Of a DNA stretch of 36,240 nt, positions 24,450 through 34,463 are shown piece after piece. The stretch lies in contig CAMPIM010000027.1 of assembly GCA_946886365.1 (NCBI GenBank), positions 1 to 36,240 on the forward strand, in the 5' to 3' direction. Both the position numbers and the translations under genes were made by a program. The stretch comes from an uncultured Novosphingobium sp. (GTDB taxonomy: Bacteria > Pseudomonadota > Alphaproteobacteria > Sphingomonadales > Sphingomonadaceae). Numbering within the stretch: position 1 is the first letter of the stretch; the number at the start of each line of letters is the position of its first letter. The notes beneath the pieces are model-generated. The model saw nothing but the letters and a program-made list of their open reading frames with translations, did no database searches and had not been told where the DNA came from.

Positions 24450-25771
24450 CCCACGGCCTGCAGCGCCTGTGCGAAGTCTGCGATCAGGTCATCGGCATCC
24501 TCGCAGCCGATCGAGATGCGCACCATATTGTCGGTGATCGCCAGAGCCTTCTTGCGCTCGGCGGGCACGGACAGGTGCGTCATGGCCGCCGGGTGGCTGG
24601 CGAGCGTCTCCGTGCCGCCAAGGCTGACGGCCAGCTTGGCGATCTTCAGCGCATCGAGGAAGGCGAAAGCCTCAGCCTCACCACCCTTAAGATAAAGCGA
24701 GAAGGTCGATCCCGCGCCCGTGCAGTGGCGGTTGTAGATATCCGCCTGACGTTCCGTTTCGGGGAAGCCAAGATAGACGACCTTTTCCACCTGCGGCTGG
24801 TCTTTCAGCCAGGCGCAGACCTTCGCCGCATTTTCGCCAGCCCGGCTCATCCGCAGTTCTAAGGTTTCGAGACTGCGCAGGAGCATCCAGGCGCTGTGCG
24901 GGTCGAGGATCGTGCCGATCGTATTGCGCATCAGCCGGATGGTGTTGATGAGGTCTTTTGGCCCCAGAACCCCGCCCGCCACAAGGTCGCTATGGCCGCC
25001 CGCATATTTGGTGAGGCTGTAGATGACCAGGTCCGCGCCATGGGCCAGCGGGTGGTGCCAGAGCGGGCCGAGGAAGGTGTTGTCGATCGCAACCGGGGGC
25101 AAATGCGCCTCTCCGGCGAAGAGATGGTCGCGGCGGGCCACGACCGCCTCCACATCCACGAGCACATTGGTGGGGTTGGCCGGGCTCTCCAGATAGATGA
25201 GCGCGACGCGGCCGAGCGACTTTGCCCGCTCCATGACGGCGCTGATTTCCTCCTCCGTCGAACCGGCGGGGAAATCGAGCCATTGCACCCCGAACTTGCC
25301 GAGAATGCGGCCGATCAGCGATTCGGTCGCGGCATAAAGCGGGGCGGAATGGACGATCACATCGCCGGGCTGGACGAGGGCGAGCAGCGTGGTCGCGATT
25401 GCCGACATGCCGCTGGAAAAAAGCAGGGCGTCTTCCGCTTCTTCCCACACCGCCAGCCGGTCTTCGGCGATTTCCTGATTGGGGCCGTTGAAGCGGGAAT
25501 AGACCAACCCTTCCGCGCCGCCGGGCCTGATCCCGGTGACGCCTTCGAAGTGCCGCTTGCCTGCGGCGGCGCTTTCGAAGGCGAAGGTCGAGGTGAGGAA
25601 GATGGGCGGCTTCAGCGATCCTTCCGATAGCATCGGGTCATAGCCATGGCCCATCATCAGCGTCGCGGGCTTCAGCTTGCGTCCACCGATTTCCATGATG
25701 GGTGGCTTGGCACGGCGGTGCTTGCGCGGGGGCTCGGCGCCTGAAAGGTCGGCCTCTGTCTCGCCGGTCAT
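24446..25771 (-). CDS. Cystathionine gamma-synthase family PLP enzyme
   Basis: A 441-residue enzyme of the Cys/Met metabolism PLP-dependent family (MetB, MetC, MdeA, MetZ group). The PLP lysine is Lys255 in YSLTKYAGGHSDLVAGG, Asp230 in AIDNTF contacts the pyridine nitrogen, and SRFNGPNQEIAEDRLAVWE is the phosphate-contacting region from the neighbouring subunit. Residues 1-40 form an extra N-terminal extension with a basic patch (PPRKHRRAKPP) not found in E. coli MetB. The substrate (homocysteine, cystathionine, O-acylhomoserine or methionine) cannot be decided from sequence. It is the first gene of a two-gene operon with a 2-hydroxyacid dehydrogenase. A 162-bp divergent spacer separates it from the helicase gene. 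Confidence 0.88.
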   Translation of the reverse strand: MTGETEADLSGAEPPRKHRRAKPPIMEIGGRKLKPATLMMGHGYDPMLSEGSLKPPIFLTSTFAFESAAAGKRHFEGVTGIRPGGAEGLVYSRFNGPNQEIAEDRLAVWEEAEDALLFSSGMSAIATTLLALVQPGDVIVHSAPLYAATESLIGRILGKFGVQWLDFPAGSTEEEISAVMERAKSLGRVALIYLESPANPTNVLVDVEAVVARRDHLFAGEAHLPPVAIDNTFLGPLWHHPLAHGADLVIYSLTKYAGGHSDLVAGGVLGPKDLINTIRLMRNTIGTILDPHSAWMLLRSLETLELRMSRAGENAAKVCAWLKDQPQVEKVVYLGFPETERQADIYNRHCTGAGSTFSLYLKGGEAEAFAFLDALKIAKLAVSLGGTETLASHPAAMTHLSVPAERKKALAITDNMVRISIGCEDADDLIADFAQALQAVG

Positions 25772-25933
25772 CGCTGTTTCTCCTGCGTTTGCGGCCTTTG
25801 CCGCCTTTTTATGATGCCTGGAGTGTAACGCCTTTCGAAGGGAAAGAGACCAGCCATTCCGGCAATTATGTTATCGCCATGACATTGCGCCGGGATCGTG
25901 ACAGGGGCGGTGCGCGTTCCTACATTCATCGAT

Positions 25934-28345
25934 ATGAACCAACGCCTTCCCGAACCGCTGGAGCAATGGTTCACCGCGCGCGGATGGTCGCCGCGCAGCC
26001 ATCAGATGGACATGCTGGCAGCCGCAAGGGCAAGGGATCATGCCCTGCTCGTCGCACCAACGGGCGCGGGCAAGACATTGGCGGGGTTCCTGCCGACGCT
26101 TGTCGACCTCATTGAAGAAGCGGCCGAGGGGCTGCACACCCTCTATGTGTCGCCGCTGAAGGCGTTGGCGGTCGATGTGCGGCGCAATCTCCTTACCCCG
26201 ATCGAGGAGATGGACCTGCCGATCCGGGTCGAGACGCGCACCGGCGACACGCCTTCGGATCGCAAGGCGCGGCAGCGGGCGCGGCCGCCGCAGATCCTGC
26301 TGACCACGCCCGAATCGCTATCGCTGCTCTTGAGCTATCCCGACAGCTTCCTGATGTTCGCGCAGCTCAAGACGGTGATCATTGATGAGGTCCACGCCTT
26401 CGCCACCCAAAAGCGCGGCGATCTGCTCAGCCTGTCGCTCGCGCGTTTGCAGAGGATCAATCCCGGACTGCGCCGTGTTGCACTGTCCGCGACCGTGGCG
26501 GATGTCGACGCCTATCGGGCCTGGCTCGCGCCCGACGGTGACATCAACAGTGTGACGCCGGTCATGGGGGAGCAGGGCGCTGATCCCGAGGTCACGATCC
26601 TGATCCCGGAAGGGCGCATCCCTTGGTCAGGCCATTCCGGCAAATATGCCGCCAAGCAGGTCATGGCCGAAATCGAGCGGCGGCAGACGACGCTGGTCTT
26701 CTGCAACACGCGGGGGCTTGCCGAGCTTATCTTCCAGGAGCTTTGGACCGCGAACGACGCGAACCTGCCGATCGGCATACATCATGGCAGCCTGTCGGTG
26801 GAGGCTCGGCGCAAGGTGGAAAATGCGATGGCCGATGGCAGGCTTCGCGCCCTCGTCGCGACCGCGAGCCTCGACCTGGGCGTTGATTGGGGCAATGTCG
26901 ATTGCGTGATCCAGATGGGCGCGCCCAAGGGATCGTCCCGCCTGCTCCAGCGCATCGGTCGCGCCAATCACCGGCTGGACCAACCGAGCGAAGCCATCAT
27001 CATTCCCGGCAACCGCTTCGAATATCTGGAGGCGCGTGCGGCACTTGACGCCGTGGAGGCGGGGGAGCGGGATGCCGATGACTTTCGTACCGGCAGCCTC
27101 GACGTTTTGGCGCAGCATGTGATGGCGCTCGCCTGCGCCGCGCCGTTCGCGGAACAAGAGTTGCTGGAGGAAATCCGGTCGGCCACGCCCTATAGTGCGC
27201 TCACCGATGAGGGGTTCGCCAACGTCCTGCATTTTATCGAAGGGGGCGGCTATGCCTTGCGCGCCTATGACCGATTCAAGCGGCTGACCCACGATGCGGA
27301 CGGGATATGGCGCGTGTCCCATCCCCGCTTCATTCAGCAGCACCGCATGAATGCCGGGATCATCGTCGACCAGCCGGTGCTGGACGTGCGTTTCGCCAAT
27401 GGCCGCAAGCTCGGCACAGTGGAGGAGGGCTTCGCCGCTACGCTGCGGCCGGGCGACAGTTTCTTCTTTTCCGGCCTCGCGCTGGAGGTGGTGCGGATGG
27501 ATGTTACCGACCTGGTCGTGCGGGCGACGTCGAAGCAGGCGCGGGTCCCGGCATGGGGTGGCACGCGCATGGCGATGTCGACGCGGCTTGCCGACCGGGT
27601 GCGGCACTTCCTGGCCGAGCCGGAAGAATGGCACCGCTTTCCCGACGATGTGCGGGAGTGGTTGGAGGTGCAGAAATATCGCTCAGCCCTGCCTGAGCCG
27701 GGGCAGCTGCTGATTGAAACCTTCCCGCATGAAGGGCGGCATTATCTGATCTGCTACAGCTTTGAAGGATGGAATGCGCATCAGTCGCTCGGCATGCTGC
27801 TCACCCGCCGGATGGATGCGCAGGGTTTGATGCCGCTTGGTTTCGTATCCAATGACTATGCGCTCGCCGTCTACGGGCTGAAACCCGTGACGGACCCGCA
27901 GAGCCTGTTTTCCGCCGACATTCTGGATCATGAATTTATCGAATGGGTCGAACAATCGAGCCTGTTGAAACGCGCGTTCCGGGACGTCGCCGTCATCGCG
28001 GGCCTGATCGAACGTCAGCATCCCGGCAAGCGAAAGACCGGGCGACAGGTCACTTTCTCGACTGACCTCATCTATGACGTGCTGCGTAAATATCAGCCGG
28101 ATCATTTGCTGTTGAAGGCGGCTTGGGCCGACGCCCGCGCGCGCATGACGGATGTCGGGCGGCTGGGCGACCTGATCGATCGCGCTTCGGCAACGATGCT
28201 GCATATCGATCTGGATAGAGTAAGCCCGCTGGCGGTGCCGGTACTGATCCTGATCGGCCGCGAACAAGTGGCGCAGGCGGCGGCCGAAGATGCCTTGCTA
28301 ATGGAGGCCGAAGCTCTGGTGGCAGAGGCGATGCGGACGGATTAG
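25934..28345 (+). CDS. Ligase-associated DEXH-box helicase (Lhr-like)
   Basis: An 803-residue superfamily 2 helicase of the Lhr type, matching the group named ligase-associated DNA damage response DEXH helicase. Walker A is APTGAGKT at 41-48, motif II is DEVH at 151-154, motif III is LSATVAD, and the second RecA domain shows ATASLDLGVDWGNVD and QRIGRANHR (motif VI). The C-terminal half (winged helix and Lhr-specific domains, about 400-803) has GTEEGF-like FRPGDSFFFSGLALEV. I chose the ATG at 25934 because conserved sequence begins there (MNQRLPEPLEQWF); a GTG at 25898 is in frame. In other genomes it neighbours an ATP-dependent DNA ligase and a nuclease; neither is seen here. The end overlaps the convergent gene by four bases. 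Confidence 0.93.
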   Translation: MNQRLPEPLEQWFTARGWSPRSHQMDMLAAARARDHALLVAPTGAGKTLAGFLPTLVDLIEEAAEGLHTLYVSPLKALAVDVRRNLLTPIEEMDLPIRVETRTGDTPSDRKARQRARPPQILLTTPESLSLLLSYPDSFLMFAQLKTVIIDEVHAFATQKRGDLLSLSLARLQRINPGLRRVALSATVADVDAYRAWLAPDGDINSVTPVMGEQGADPEVTILIPEGRIPWSGHSGKYAAKQVMAEIERRQTTLVFCNTRGLAELIFQELWTANDANLPIGIHHGSLSVEARRKVENAMADGRLRALVATASLDLGVDWGNVDCVIQMGAPKGSSRLLQRIGRANHRLDQPSEAIIIPGNRFEYLEARAALDAVEAGERDADDFRTGSLDVLAQHVMALACAAPFAEQELLEEIRSATPYSALTDEGFANVLHFIEGGGYALRAYDRFKRLTHDADGIWRVSHPRFIQQHRMNAGIIVDQPVLDVRFANGRKLGTVEEGFAATLRPGDSFFFSGLALEVVRMDVTDLVVRATSKQARVPAWGGTRMAMSTRLADRVRHFLAEPEEWHRFPDDVREWLEVQKYRSALPEPGQLLIETFPHEGRHYLICYSFEGWNAHQSLGMLLTRRMDAQGLMPLGFVSNDYALAVYGLKPVTDPQSLFSADILDHEFIEWVEQSSLLKRAFRDVAVIAGLIERQHPGKRKTGRQVTFSTDLIYDVLRKYQPDHLLLKAAWADARARMTDVGRLGDLIDRASATMLHIDLDRVSPLAVPVLILIGREQVAQAAAEDALLMEAEALVAEAMRTD

Positions 28346-28833
28346 AAGTCTTCGCGCACTCCGCCGCAGCCCTTCAAAGTTCCTTCGCCAAAAGACAGCG
28401 CGACGCGATCGGCCCAATGCGCATCGCTCATGCCGTCGTTGCATGGTCCGTCCGTCACGGTCATTGAAAATCCGTCCGCCAGATACCGCACGGCGCGACC
28501 GTCATCCGTCCGGTTGACGGAGACATGAACGGGCGCCTTGTCCGGGCGCTCCAGCGTGGCAACCGAGCCTTTGACCGTTACCGCCCAAAAGGGTTCGGTT
28601 CCCAGAGCGCGATAGCGCGTTTCGTTGCTGAGCGGTGCGGTATTCACTCTTTCCGGGGGAGGTTGCGGGGTTGGCGCGTCGGCGACATTTGCTGGTTCGT
28701 CATGATCCGCCTGCTGGTTCAAAATGGGCGTTTCCGCGACTGGCGTATCTTTCGCACGATGTTCACCCATGTCTTCCTTCCGGCCGCAACCCGCGAGCAG
28801 AAGAGCGCCTGCAACGAACAGCCATGCCTTCAT
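28342..28833 (-). CDS. Lipoprotein of the COG3650 type
   Basis: A 163-residue lipoprotein. The signal peptide MKAWLFVAGALLLAGC has lipobox LAGC with Cys16. A low-complexity linker rich in Pro, Asp, Glu and Ala follows (about 20-65), then a compact domain starting YRALGTEPFWAVTV. That motif, together with two further cysteines (in DGPCNDGMSD and LKGCGG), is what I know from the COG3650 group of uncharacterised bacterial envelope proteins. The two cysteines may form a disulfide. No function is known. It is convergent with the helicase gene (ends overlap by four bases) and divergent from the tad-like cluster across an AT-rich 147-bp spacer. Confidence 0.78.
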   Translation of the reverse strand: MKAWLFVAGALLLAGCGRKEDMGEHRAKDTPVAETPILNQQADHDEPANVADAPTPQPPPERVNTAPLSNETRYRALGTEPFWAVTVKGSVATLERPDKAPVHVSVNRTDDGRAVRYLADGFSMTVTDGPCNDGMSDAHWADRVALSFGEGTLKGCGGVREDF

Positions 28834-28899
28834 ATTTCCCTCGCCTCTTTACTGTTAATTAATATGCCGTCGGATATATACCGAAGCATAAACAGCACC

Positions 28900-28918
28900 T
28901 TAGCAGATGATTAACCAT
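28900..28918 (+). promoter_or_regulatory. CtrA-like box upstream of the tad-like genes
   Basis: The sequence TTAG-N7-TTAA at 28900-28914 differs by one base from the CtrA consensus TTAA-N7-TTAA, and its right half reads TTAACCAT (28911-28918), the known extended half-site. It lies 62 bp before the ATG of the first tad-like gene, inside the only clearly AT-rich spacer of the window. CtrA controls pili and flagella in many alphaproteobacteria. Confidence 0.45.
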
Positions 28919-28953
28919 GTTGTTTAGGCAAATGAACAGCATGTGTTGAGTAG

Positions 28954-28978
28954 AAAATCCCCGAGCGAAGGGGATTTT
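28954..28978 (+). promoter_or_regulatory. Hairpin burying the ribosome binding site of the first tad-like gene
   Basis: The perfect 9-bp inverted repeat AAAATCCCC / GGGGATTTT encloses the loop GAGCGAA and ends two bases before the ATG at 28981. The right arm and loop end contain AAGGGGAT, the only Shine-Dalgarno-like sequence. In RNA the stem would mask it. A weak terminator is the other reading, but only four T follow. Confidence 0.7.
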
Positions 28979-28980
28979 CA

Positions 28981-29538
28981 ATGCGTCCTTCTATGTTTGG
29001 CCGATTGTCGTGCAGCGAGGCGAGCGCTGATTCGCCGCGTTGTCCCACGTCTGCCGCCGATCGGGCGTCCGTCCGGGCGTTGTTGACCGCTTTCCGGGCC
29101 GACACATCAGGCATCGCCCTTGTAGAAACGGCGCTGGTCGCGCCGTTCCTGGCCATCATCCTCATGGGCACGGTCGATGCGGCCCGTTACGGCGCGGCCA
29201 AGATGAAAATCCAACAAGCCGTCAATCGCGGTCTGGAGATGTCATGGATGGGCGGCACGGACGTTGTCGCAACCGACATTCAGGCGCAGGCGGCAGCGCA
29301 GGCGAATGTGCCGACCAGTGCCGTGACAGTCACCCAGACACTTGAGTGCGGGGGCACGGCGACAACCTGGACCACCCATGCCAACCCCTGCGCCTCCGGC
29401 GAAACCGCTCGCTACACGCAGATTCAGATTTCAACGACCTTCACGCCATCCTTTGCGCTCGGTTCGCTGGCGAAGATGCTGGCCAACTCGAATGGCGTCG
29501 TGCCGATTTCCGCGACCGGAGTCCTGAGAATCCAATGA
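28981..29538 (+). CDS. TadE-like pseudopilin (first of three)
   Basis: A 185-residue protein with a TadE-type N-terminus after a leader of about 43 residues. The region TSGIALVETALVAPFLAIIL has a glycine followed by hydrophobic residues and a glutamate at +5 (G|IALVE), the pattern cut by the Tad prepilin peptidase, then one membrane helix. The mature part begins VDAARYGAAKMKIQQAVNRG, typical of TadE and TadF, which are minor pseudopilins of the Flp/Tad pilus. Two cysteines (ECGG and NPCASGE) could form a disulfide. The start is preceded by the masked ribosome binding site at 28970. The stop overlaps the next start in ATGA. Confidence 0.82.
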   Translation: MRPSMFGRLSCSEASADSPRCPTSAADRASVRALLTAFRADTSGIALVETALVAPFLAIILMGTVDAARYGAAKMKIQQAVNRGLEMSWMGGTDVVATDIQAQAAAQANVPTSAVTVTQTLECGGTATTWTTHANPCASGETARYTQIQISTTFTPSFALGSLAKMLANSNGVVPISATGVLRIQ

Positions 29539-29942
29539 CACGGTTTTTTCGCCTTCTCCGTCAGCTTGCGTGCGATTGCCGTGGCGCCGGTGTGCTGGAA
29601 TTCGCGCTGGTAGCGCCAGTCCTGCTGGGCATGCTGATCGGGATCCCGGCGCTGGGGATACTCTTTTATGCGCAGGCGGGGCTCAGGAGCACCGTCGAGG
29701 ATGCCGCGCGTTATGCAACGACGTGGCCAAAGCCCAGTGAGGCCGACATACAGGCAAGAATAGCGTCAAAGCAGTTCGGGATGAACTCGGCCAACATCGT
29801 TGCGCCGACCGTCACGTTCACGACCAGTTCGAAGCCCAACTATGTGACCATAACGATGGGCTACAATGTCACCATCAACTTCCTGCTTGGAAGCAAGACG
29901 ATCGCGCTGTCCGAAACGCGCAGAGCCTATGTCACGAGCTAA
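29535..29942 (+). CDS. TadE-like pseudopilin (second of three)
   Basis: A 135-residue TadE-family protein. The N-terminus MTRFFRLLRQLACDCRGAGVLEFALVAP shows the cleavage pattern G|AGVLE followed by a membrane helix (LVAPVLLGMLIGIPALGILF). The helix continues into YAQAGLRSTVEDAARYATTW, the usual amphipathic region of TadE, and the rest is predicted beta. The ATG at 29535 overlaps the stop of the first gene by four bases. A longer open frame upstream lies within the first gene in another frame and is not real. The third gene starts 16 bp after its stop. Its likely role is a minor pseudopilin that helps pilus assembly. Confidence 0.82.
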   Translation: MTRFFRLLRQLACDCRGAGVLEFALVAPVLLGMLIGIPALGILFYAQAGLRSTVEDAARYATTWPKPSEADIQARIASKQFGMNSANIVAPTVTFTTSSKPNYVTITMGYNVTINFLLGSKTIALSETRRAYVTS

Positions 29943-29958
29943 AGCCGAGGAGCTGACG

Positions 29959-31290
29959 ATGCCATTGCTCAATTGCTTGTCCCGTCTTCGCACGCTTTGG
30001 TCCGACGCGCGGGGCAATGCGCTCATGCTGACGGCGCTGGCGCTTCCCGTCATGATCGGCGCGGCGGGGCTTGGTGTCCACACCATGCAGCTTTCGCATG
30101 TGAAGCGGGAATTGCAGCGGGAGGCCGACTCCGCGGCGATGGCAGGCGCCTATTCGCTCTATCAGAGCCAGGGCAATAGCGCTGCGACGGCTCAGGCGAA
30201 CAAGGCGTTGACGCAGAACGCTCTTGTCCCCGGAGCCACGTCCACGATCACGCCGGGGTCTTATACTACCAGTGGTGGCACCACTTACACCTCGGCAATG
30301 TATGTCCGTTTGGCCAGCACTCAGCCCACGGCCTTGATGGCCCTGTTTGGCATGTCTACGTCCACCGTGGCCGCTGAGGCCCGGGCGGCGGTCGTTTCCG
30401 ATGGCAAGGTATGTTTCCTTGCCAAGGAGAGTGGCAACAACACCGGGATCACCTTTGCAGGCAACTCGACCCTCGATCTGGGATGCGGCGCGGGGACCAA
30501 CTCGATCAGCAGCAGTGCGGTCAACGTGAACGGCCAGCCGACCGTGAAGGTTTCGCCCATCGTAGCTATGGGTGGAATCCCCTCATCTACCGCCTATGCC
30601 GCTGGCACCATGCTCATGCCCAATCATGCAGCGCTGACCGATCCGTTTGCGGGCACCAATCTTGACCCGAGCACCAACGATGTTTCCAATGGGAAGTGCA
30701 AGAACGGCAGCAATTGGAATGTCATAAGCATCGCATCGAGCGATCCGCCGGTTAATGATATTAGTGGGTCTCTTTATCCGCCTGGCTGCTATGGAACGAT
30801 CAATGTCCAAGGCACCCTGACGCTGAAGCCGGGCGTCTACTACCTGGCCAATGGGGCGAATAATGCGGGCCTGCAAGTTGGCGCTCAGGGCCATCTTACC
30901 TGCATGGGCTGCACTTTCGTGCTGACCAGCACGACGCCCAATAACGCGAACAGTTTCGCGACGATGGATATCAACGGTGGAGCGGAGGTCGATCTTTCTC
31001 AATCCACCAGCGGCACCTATAGCGGCATCACCATCTATCGGGACAGCAGGGCGGCGGCGAGCAATCAGTGCTGCCAGGTCAACGGCAATTCCAATTCGAC
31101 CCTCAGTGGCGCCTTCTATTTCCCGAACGATACGCTGACCTTCAACGGCACATCGGGCATGTCGCTCACCTGCTTCCAGATGGTCGCGCTGCGCCTGTCC
31201 TTCAGCGGAAACGCGACGATCACGAACACATGCGACCCCCCGGGGGGAGCGTCCAAATGGTCGTTGACCGCTGTCCGGCTGATAAGTTGA
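29959..31290 (+). CDS. TadG-like pilus assembly protein
   Basis: A 443-residue protein of the TadG type. The N-terminus has RGNALMLTALALPVMIGAAGLG, the membrane helix of the Tad family (PF13400-like), then VHTMQLSHVKRELQREADSAAMAGA, the amphipathic region. Unlike TadE it has no glutamate at +5. The large C-terminal part (about 110-443) is rich in Asn, Ser, Thr and Gly, with many short repeats that suggest a beta-solenoid (GVYYLANGANNAGLQVGAQG), and holds several cysteine pairs (CMGC, NQCCQ). I see no von Willebrand A domain. The start at 29959 has the strong site GAGGAG; in-frame ATGs upstream overlap the second gene. A 9-bp hairpin follows the stop. Confidence 0.82.
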   Translation: MPLLNCLSRLRTLWSDARGNALMLTALALPVMIGAAGLGVHTMQLSHVKRELQREADSAAMAGAYSLYQSQGNSAATAQANKALTQNALVPGATSTITPGSYTTSGGTTYTSAMYVRLASTQPTALMALFGMSTSTVAAEARAAVVSDGKVCFLAKESGNNTGITFAGNSTLDLGCGAGTNSISSSAVNVNGQPTVKVSPIVAMGGIPSSTAYAAGTMLMPNHAALTDPFAGTNLDPSTNDVSNGKCKNGSNWNVISIASSDPPVNDISGSLYPPGCYGTINVQGTLTLKPGVYYLANGANNAGLQVGAQGHLTCMGCTFVLTSTTPNNANSFATMDINGGAEVDLSQSTSGTYSGITIYRDSRAAASNQCCQVNGNSNSTLSGAFYFPNDTLTFNGTSGMSLTCFQMVALRLSFSGNATITNTCDPPGGASKWSLTAVRLIS

Positions 31291-31311
31291 AGCGGCTGTA
31301 AGAGCCGCTTC
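31289..31311. terminator. Hairpin between convergent tadG-like gene and gyrB
   Basis: A perfect 9-bp stem, GAAGCGGCT with AGCCGCTTC, closes the loop GTAAG. It overlaps the last bases of the tadG-like stop codon and lies 12 bp before the end of gyrB. No T-run follows on either side, so it is a possible bidirectional terminator. Confidence 0.55.
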
Positions 31312-31323
31312 ACTCTACCAGGA

Positions 31324-34379
<3,056 letters not shown>

Positions 34380-34463
34380 TGCGCTGAAGATATATTGGCC
34401 TTTTACAAAATAGCCTGTGGTTTCTAAGTGGACTTCTATTTCTGATTGGAAAGAGTCGCGTCC

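Noticed and set aside
24896..25630. 244-codon open frame on the plus strand
   Set aside because: It is opposite the cystathionine gamma-synthase-family gene, with no family match that I can recognise.
26627..27634. 335-codon open frame on the minus strand
   Set aside because: It lies fully within the helicase gene on the other strand and shows the composition of an antisense frame.
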